Origin: Microcaldota archaeon
Lineage (GTDB): Archaea > Micrarchaeota > Micrarchaeia > Anstonellales > Anstonellaceae
Reading direction: 5' to 3'
DNA length: 6,737 nucleotides
NCBI GenBank assembly: GCA_023248455.1
Contig: JAHFEN010000035.1
Location: 1 to 6,737, forward strand
The notes under the pieces are model-generated. The model worked only from the letters and a program-made list of their open reading frames with translations. It searched no databases and was not told where the DNA came from. Of the stretch, positions 4,118 to 6,737 are shown one piece after another. A program made the position numbers and the translations under genes. Every line of letters starts with the position of its first letter. Positions within the stretch are counted from its first letter, which is position 1.

Positions 4118-4546
4118 ATGGACGTTGAGATGGCTTCCGACGTGGAGAAAACGGTGTCCGACATAGTGGACACCCTTTCCTATGGGCATATCAACGAATT
4201 CCGCTTAATCTGCATGCGCTCGCGCAATGCGACTGCAAACGCATATGCGAGGATCTGGAACCTTCCTGACATCTGGCAAAAGGCCCTCGGCGTAAGCGCG
4301 TTCTACATAATCGAGGTGGTCTCGCAGCACTATGACCCCTTGCCGCAGGAAAAAAAGGAGAAGGTACTCATACACGAGCTTCTGCACATACCAAAGACCT
4401 TCTCGGGCGCCCTCCGCCCGCACCGCGGCAAGGTGAAAATAAACGAGAGGACAGTGGACGAACTGCACAAGATATATAAAGAGCGCAAGAAGCAACTTGC
4501 TTTTGCGGGAGCCAAAAAGCTCCGCTTGGCAGAGGACATGTTCTGA
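4118..4546 (+). CDS. Small predicted metallopeptidase with HELLH motif
   Basis: A 142-residue soluble protein. HELLH at 86-90 is a zinc-peptidase signature, in the context VLIHELLHIPKTFSGALRPH. His102 in the RPH motif is a likely third ligand. Upstream, WQKALGVSAFYIIEVVS (53-69) and FRLICMRSRNATANAYARIW (28-47) fit the small archaeal predicted metallopeptidase family that I know as COG4900-like (from memory). No signal peptide or membrane segment is seen, so the protein is cytoplasmic. The physiological substrate is unknown. The ATG at 4118 is the first in frame after a TGA at 4112-4114 and sits where the TATA box at 4088 would start transcription. It is the first gene of a probable operon with nadX and the TIM-barrel gene. 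Confidence 0.8.
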   Translation: MDVEMASDVEKTVSDIVDTLSYGHINEFRLICMRSRNATANAYARIWNLPDIWQKALGVSAFYIIEVVSQHYDPLPQEKKEKVLIHELLHIPKTFSGALRPHRGKVKINERTVDELHKIYKERKKQLAFAGAKKLRLAEDMF

Positions 4547-4584
4547 CGGGGTAAGGCGCTTGGCTCCATGCAGGAGGCGCATCC

Positions 4585-4590
4585 AAGGTG
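4585..4590 (+). promoter_or_regulatory. Shine-Dalgarno site that sets the nadX start
   Basis: AAGGTG lies six bases before the ATG at 4597. An in-frame GTG at 4588 overlaps this site and would add MRH before MKIGIIGFG. Members of the family normally begin directly with MKIGIIG-like sequence, so the ATG is preferred. AGGAGG at 4572-4577 could in principle serve the GTG, ten bases away. Confidence 0.6.
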
Positions 4591-4596
4591 CGGCAT

Positions 4597-5343
4597 ATGA
4601 AAATCGGCATCATCGGATTCGGCAGCATCGGCAGCTTCCTGGCAAAAAATCTCAGCAAGGAAATTCTTTGGGTGGCTGACATTTCGCCAGAGGCGAGAAA
4701 ACGCTTCAAATCCGCCGGGCTGAAATGCAAATTCTATTCCAAAATCCCTGCAAAATGCGGCGGAGCCAACCTGGTGGTGGAGGCGGCATCGCAGAAAGCC
4801 GTCCCTCTCCTTGCCAGGTGCCTCCATCATTCAGATGTGATGATGATGTCAGTAGGGGCGCTTGCGGATGAAAGGCTGCAAAAGCAGTTGGTCTCTGTGG
4901 CAATGACGAACAAGCGGAAAATTTACCTGCCCTCTGGCGCAATAGGCGGGATGGACGCAATCTCGTCAGTCGGCGGAAAGCTGGAGCTTTTGCTGCTTGA
5001 GACAACCAAGCCGCCTGCCTCGCTCGGGCGTAATGACAAGGCCCGCACCGTGGTGTTCGAGGGCAGCGCTGGGGAGGCCTGCCGGCTCTACCCCCAGAAC
5101 GTGAACGTGTCCGCAACCCTTTCGCTTGCAGGAATCGGCTTTGGCAGGACAGTGGTGCGCATTGTGAGCGACCCAGCTGCAAAATCAAACACGCACAAGA
5201 TATTCGCCCGGTCAGCAGCAGGCACCATGATGCTTGAATTCGAGAACCTGCCTTCGCCCGAAAACCCCAAAACTTCCATGCTTGCAGCGCTTTCAGCCCT
5301 GCGGAGGATAAGGAAGATTGACGAAACGCTGCAGATAGGCTAG
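4597..5343 (+). CDS. nadX: L-aspartate dehydrogenase (NAD biosynthesis)
   Basis: A 248-residue cytoplasmic NAD(P)-dependent enzyme that oxidises L-aspartate to iminoaspartate, the substrate of quinolinate synthase (NadA) in de novo NAD synthesis. The Rossmann motif GFGSIG is at 7-12 and VEAASQKAV at 61-69. The family's diagnostic strings follow: LPSGAIGGMDAI (111-122), FEGSAGEACRLYPQNVNV (154-171), SNTHKIF (197-203, His200 being the expected catalytic histidine) and ENLPSPENPKTSMLAALSAL (216-235). All key residues are present. The start is taken at the ATG at 4597 because of the AAGGTG site. The gap to the preceding metallopeptidase gene is 50 GC-rich bases with no TATA box, so it is probably co-transcribed. 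No nadA or nadC is in the window. Confidence 0.93.
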   Translation: MKIGIIGFGSIGSFLAKNLSKEILWVADISPEARKRFKSAGLKCKFYSKIPAKCGGANLVVEAASQKAVPLLARCLHHSDVMMMSVGALADERLQKQLVSVAMTNKRKIYLPSGAIGGMDAISSVGGKLELLLLETTKPPASLGRNDKARTVVFEGSAGEACRLYPQNVNVSATLSLAGIGFGRTVVRIVSDPAAKSNTHKIFARSAAGTMMLEFENLPSPENPKTSMLAALSALRRIRKIDETLQIG

Positions 5344-5403
5344 CTTTCGGGCCTGCCTTACGGTAATTGCTGCAATGAACAAGCGAACTGTGCGATGGCA
5401 TAC

Positions 5404-5412
5404 GGAGATGAT
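5404..5412 (+). promoter_or_regulatory. Shine-Dalgarno site that sets the TIM-barrel gene start
   Basis: GGAGATGAT is eight of nine bases identical to the ideal GGAGGTGAT and precedes the ATG at 5416. It lies inside the longer frame that would begin at the ATG at 5395, which has no such site. The shorter product begins MIIGAMNSP, a natural first beta-strand for this fold. Confidence 0.6.
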
Positions 5413-5415
5413 GGC

Positions 5416-6231
5416 ATGATAATAGGCGCAATGAACAGCCCGAAAAACGACCTTGTTTCGGAACTGCAGCTTTTCGGCGAAATGGGCTTTGACTTCGTGG
5501 AAATCACCGTCGAGTCTCCTGCCGCTACCCCTGAGAAAATAGCGGCAAACAAAAAGGCAATACTCGACACCCTGCACTCCTACAATTTCGGCGTGCTTTC
5601 GCATTACCCCTGGTACTTCTCGGTTGCCCACCCCTACCAAACCATACAGGACGCAATAATACGGGAATTCGCACGCGCATTTGATGCCGCAGCCTCGCTT
5701 GGCGCCAAATACGCCACCATACACACCGAGTTCATGCCGGCGGGAATCCAGGACAGGCCTGTGCACAGGGCAAAAACAATCGACAGCGTCAAGAAGCTGC
5801 ACAAGGAAGCGGCTGAACGCGGCCTGCAGCTTCTAATAGAAAATTACAATGCAAGCTCATTCTCAATAAAGGAGTTCAAGGAACTCTTTTCAGACCTGGA
5901 CACCGGGATGACCCTCGACATAGGGCACGCCTCCACCTCGGACGGCGAAGGCATGAGCAATTATCTTGCGCAGTTCAAGAAAAGGGTGCGCCACGTGCAC
6001 CTCCATGACAACGACAAGCGGCAGGACCAGCATCTCCCGCTTGGCGCAGGCAAAATCGACATTGCAAAAGCAGTGGCAGAGCTCAAGTCGTTCTACGACG
6101 CTACTATCACGCTCGAAGTGCATTCTTCCGACCGCGAGTACCTGGAAGCAAGCAAGGACAGGCTGGAAATACTCTGGTACGGCAAAGAGCACCACGAGAG
6201 GAACAAGGAATACCAGATGCCGAAAAAGTAG
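5416..6231 (+). CDS. Xylose isomerase-like TIM-barrel protein (sugar phosphate isomerase/epimerase or AP endonuclease family 2 fold)
   Basis: A 271-residue TIM barrel. The metal site typical of the superfamily is visible: His103 (TIHTE), Glu142 (IENY), Asp168 and His171 (DIGHA), His193, His195, His197 and Asp198 (HVHLHDND), Asp204 and His206 (DQHLPLGAG), and Glu234 (ITLEV). These residues bind divalent metal in isomerases, epimerases and endonuclease IV. The short loops and the DIGHA and DxHLPLGxG motifs favour the sugar-phosphate isomerase/epimerase group over DNA repair, but the substrate cannot be read from sequence. The start at 5416 rests on the ribosome-binding site at 5404. It follows nadX by 72 bases without a visible TATA box, so it is probably the third gene of the same transcript. 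Its TAG abuts the stop of gatE. Confidence 0.85.
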   Translation: MIIGAMNSPKNDLVSELQLFGEMGFDFVEITVESPAATPEKIAANKKAILDTLHSYNFGVLSHYPWYFSVAHPYQTIQDAIIREFARAFDAAASLGAKYATIHTEFMPAGIQDRPVHRAKTIDSVKKLHKEAAERGLQLLIENYNASSFSIKEFKELFSDLDTGMTLDIGHASTSDGEGMSNYLAQFKKRVRHVHLHDNDKRQDQHLPLGAGKIDIAKAVAELKSFYDATITLEVHSSDREYLEASKDRLEILWYGKEHHERNKEYQMPKK

Positions 6232-6737
6232 CTAATTTTCCTTGTTCTTCAGAATTTCCTGCGCTTCCTGCGCGTCCACCCTAAGCCTATACTTTGACAT
6301 CAGCCCCCTCATATCCAATTTCTCCTCAGAAATTAGCTTTTCAAGCGCCTTGCCGGTTATTTTCTGTATCCCCAGCCGTACAACCGCATCTAGGGCAGGC
6401 AAGCTCGGCTCGTTGCACATGAGCCGCAGCACCTCTACCATCCCGCTTTTTGCCAATTTGCCCTTTGACCAGCACGCGAAAGCATCAAGAAGCCTTTTCT
6501 CGTCAAGAGCCAGCGTATCTGCCTTCTCCCGTTTCAGCGACTGCAGCGTGTTTGTCAGTGTGGAAGCTGCGAACTTTTCATCAATCCCTTGCTTCACAGC
6601 AGCGGCAAAAAAGGAAATTTCTGGAGTAGCCCCAAGCATCGTGAATGCGGAGTTATGCGAAATCAGGCCCTTTGCGCCGGAAAGCTGCGCAGCAAGTTCC
6701 GAATTCAGCGTTGAAAGGAGCTCGCCTTTCTTCTCCT
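6232..6737 (-). CDS. gatE: Glutamyl-tRNA(Gln) amidotransferase subunit E, C-terminal part
   Basis: The minus-strand frame is open from the window edge to the TAG at 6234-6232 and gives the last 167 residues of a longer protein (GatE is usually somewhat over 600 residues). It shows the helical GatB/YqeY tail domain that contacts tRNA: LLSTLNSELAAQL near the edge, FAASTLTNTLQSLKREKAD, KRLLDAFACWSKGKLAKSGM, and a final RGLMSKYRLRVDAQEAQEIL that matches the conserved end of the family. GatDE converts Glu-tRNA(Gln) to Gln-tRNA(Gln) in archaea. GatB shares the same tail domain, but the TLTNTLQSLKRE segment fits GatE better from memory. The downstream ATG at 6639 is internal and not the start. The gene converges on the TIM-barrel gene with no spacer. 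Confidence 0.78.
   Translation of the reverse strand, partial: EKKGELLSTLNSELAAQLSGAKGLISHNSAFTMLGATPEISFFAAAVKQGIDEKFAASTLTNTLQSLKREKADTLALDEKRLLDAFACWSKGKLAKSGMVEVLRLMCNEPSLPALDAVVRLGIQKITGKALEKLISEEKLDMRGLMSKYRLRVDAQEAQEILKNKEN

Noticed and set aside
4832..4852. TGATGATGATG in nadX as a C box of a C/D sRNA
   Set aside because: It encodes VMMM inside a conserved region, and no suitably placed D box or second pair was seen.
5358..5376. Small dyads TTACGGTAA and ATTGC-T-GCAAT before the TIM-barrel gene
   Set aside because: Stems of 4-5 bp in a 72-base gap are expected by chance, and no promoter element accompanies them.
5395..5415. ATG at 5395 as the start of the TIM-barrel gene
   Set aside because: It lacks a ribosome-binding site, while the ATG at 5416 has a near-ideal one and starts the first beta-strand correctly.
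4706..5431. A 241-codon minus-strand open frame opposite nadX
   Set aside because: It is rich in Arg, Ser, Pro and Cys without domains, and lies entirely opposite a gene with clear family motifs; it is a by-product of codon bias.
5293..5802. A 169-codon minus-strand open frame opposite the nadX end and the TIM-barrel start
   Set aside because: No motif or ribosome-binding site; it overlaps two well-supported genes.

Overview
The window looks archaeal. The evidence is the C-terminal part of GatE (a subunit of the archaea-specific GatDE amidotransferase), an archaeal-type RecJ-like DHH phosphoesterase, a small metallopeptidase of a type I associate with archaea, TATA boxes placed as archaeal promoters require, and GGTG/GGAG-type Shine-Dalgarno sites. 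An uncultivated DPANN or euryarchaeal lineage is plausible, but the sequence alone does not fix the phylum.

Layout. (1) 1-133, minus: the start of a membrane protein that runs out of the window. (2) 134-261: a divergent intergenic region with TACA/TGTA inverted repeats. (3) 262-1418, plus: a BlaI/MecI/CopY-type winged-helix repressor followed by a membrane metallopeptidase (HExxH plus ExxAD, three membrane segments). This has the plan of a BlaI-BlaR switch without a penicillin-binding sensor domain. (4) 1419-2741: a 1.3-kb island between the 3' ends of two convergent genes. It is AT-rich in part and crowded with repeats and hairpins, and it carries a doubtful membrane-protein fragment (minus) and a DUF1059-type small protein (minus) with its own promoter. 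(5) 2742-4055, minus: the RecJ-like DHH/DHHA1 protein. (6) 4118-6231, plus: a likely three-gene operon of a small HELLH metallopeptidase, aspartate dehydrogenase (nadX) and a xylose-isomerase-like TIM-barrel protein, apparently driven from one TATA box at 4088. (7) 6232-6737, minus: the 3' end of gatE, meeting the TIM-barrel gene stop to stop with no spacer.

How the genes may work together. The repressor-protease pair probably forms a proteolytic sensing switch that controls its own promoter and perhaps the divergent membrane gene; the stimulus is unknown. NadX supplies iminoaspartate for NAD synthesis. The DHH protein belongs to DNA or nucleotide metabolism and GatE to Gln-tRNA(Gln) formation.

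The most unusual part is the island. A roughly 90-bp repeat occurs twice at a constant offset of 758 bp, on either side of the DUF1059 gene, and a third, shorter copy lies between them. Two of the three copies can fold into the same hairpin-in-hairpin shape although their outer stems differ in sequence. This suggests a mobile cassette or a family of structured elements. All repeats and folds were found and counted by eye.
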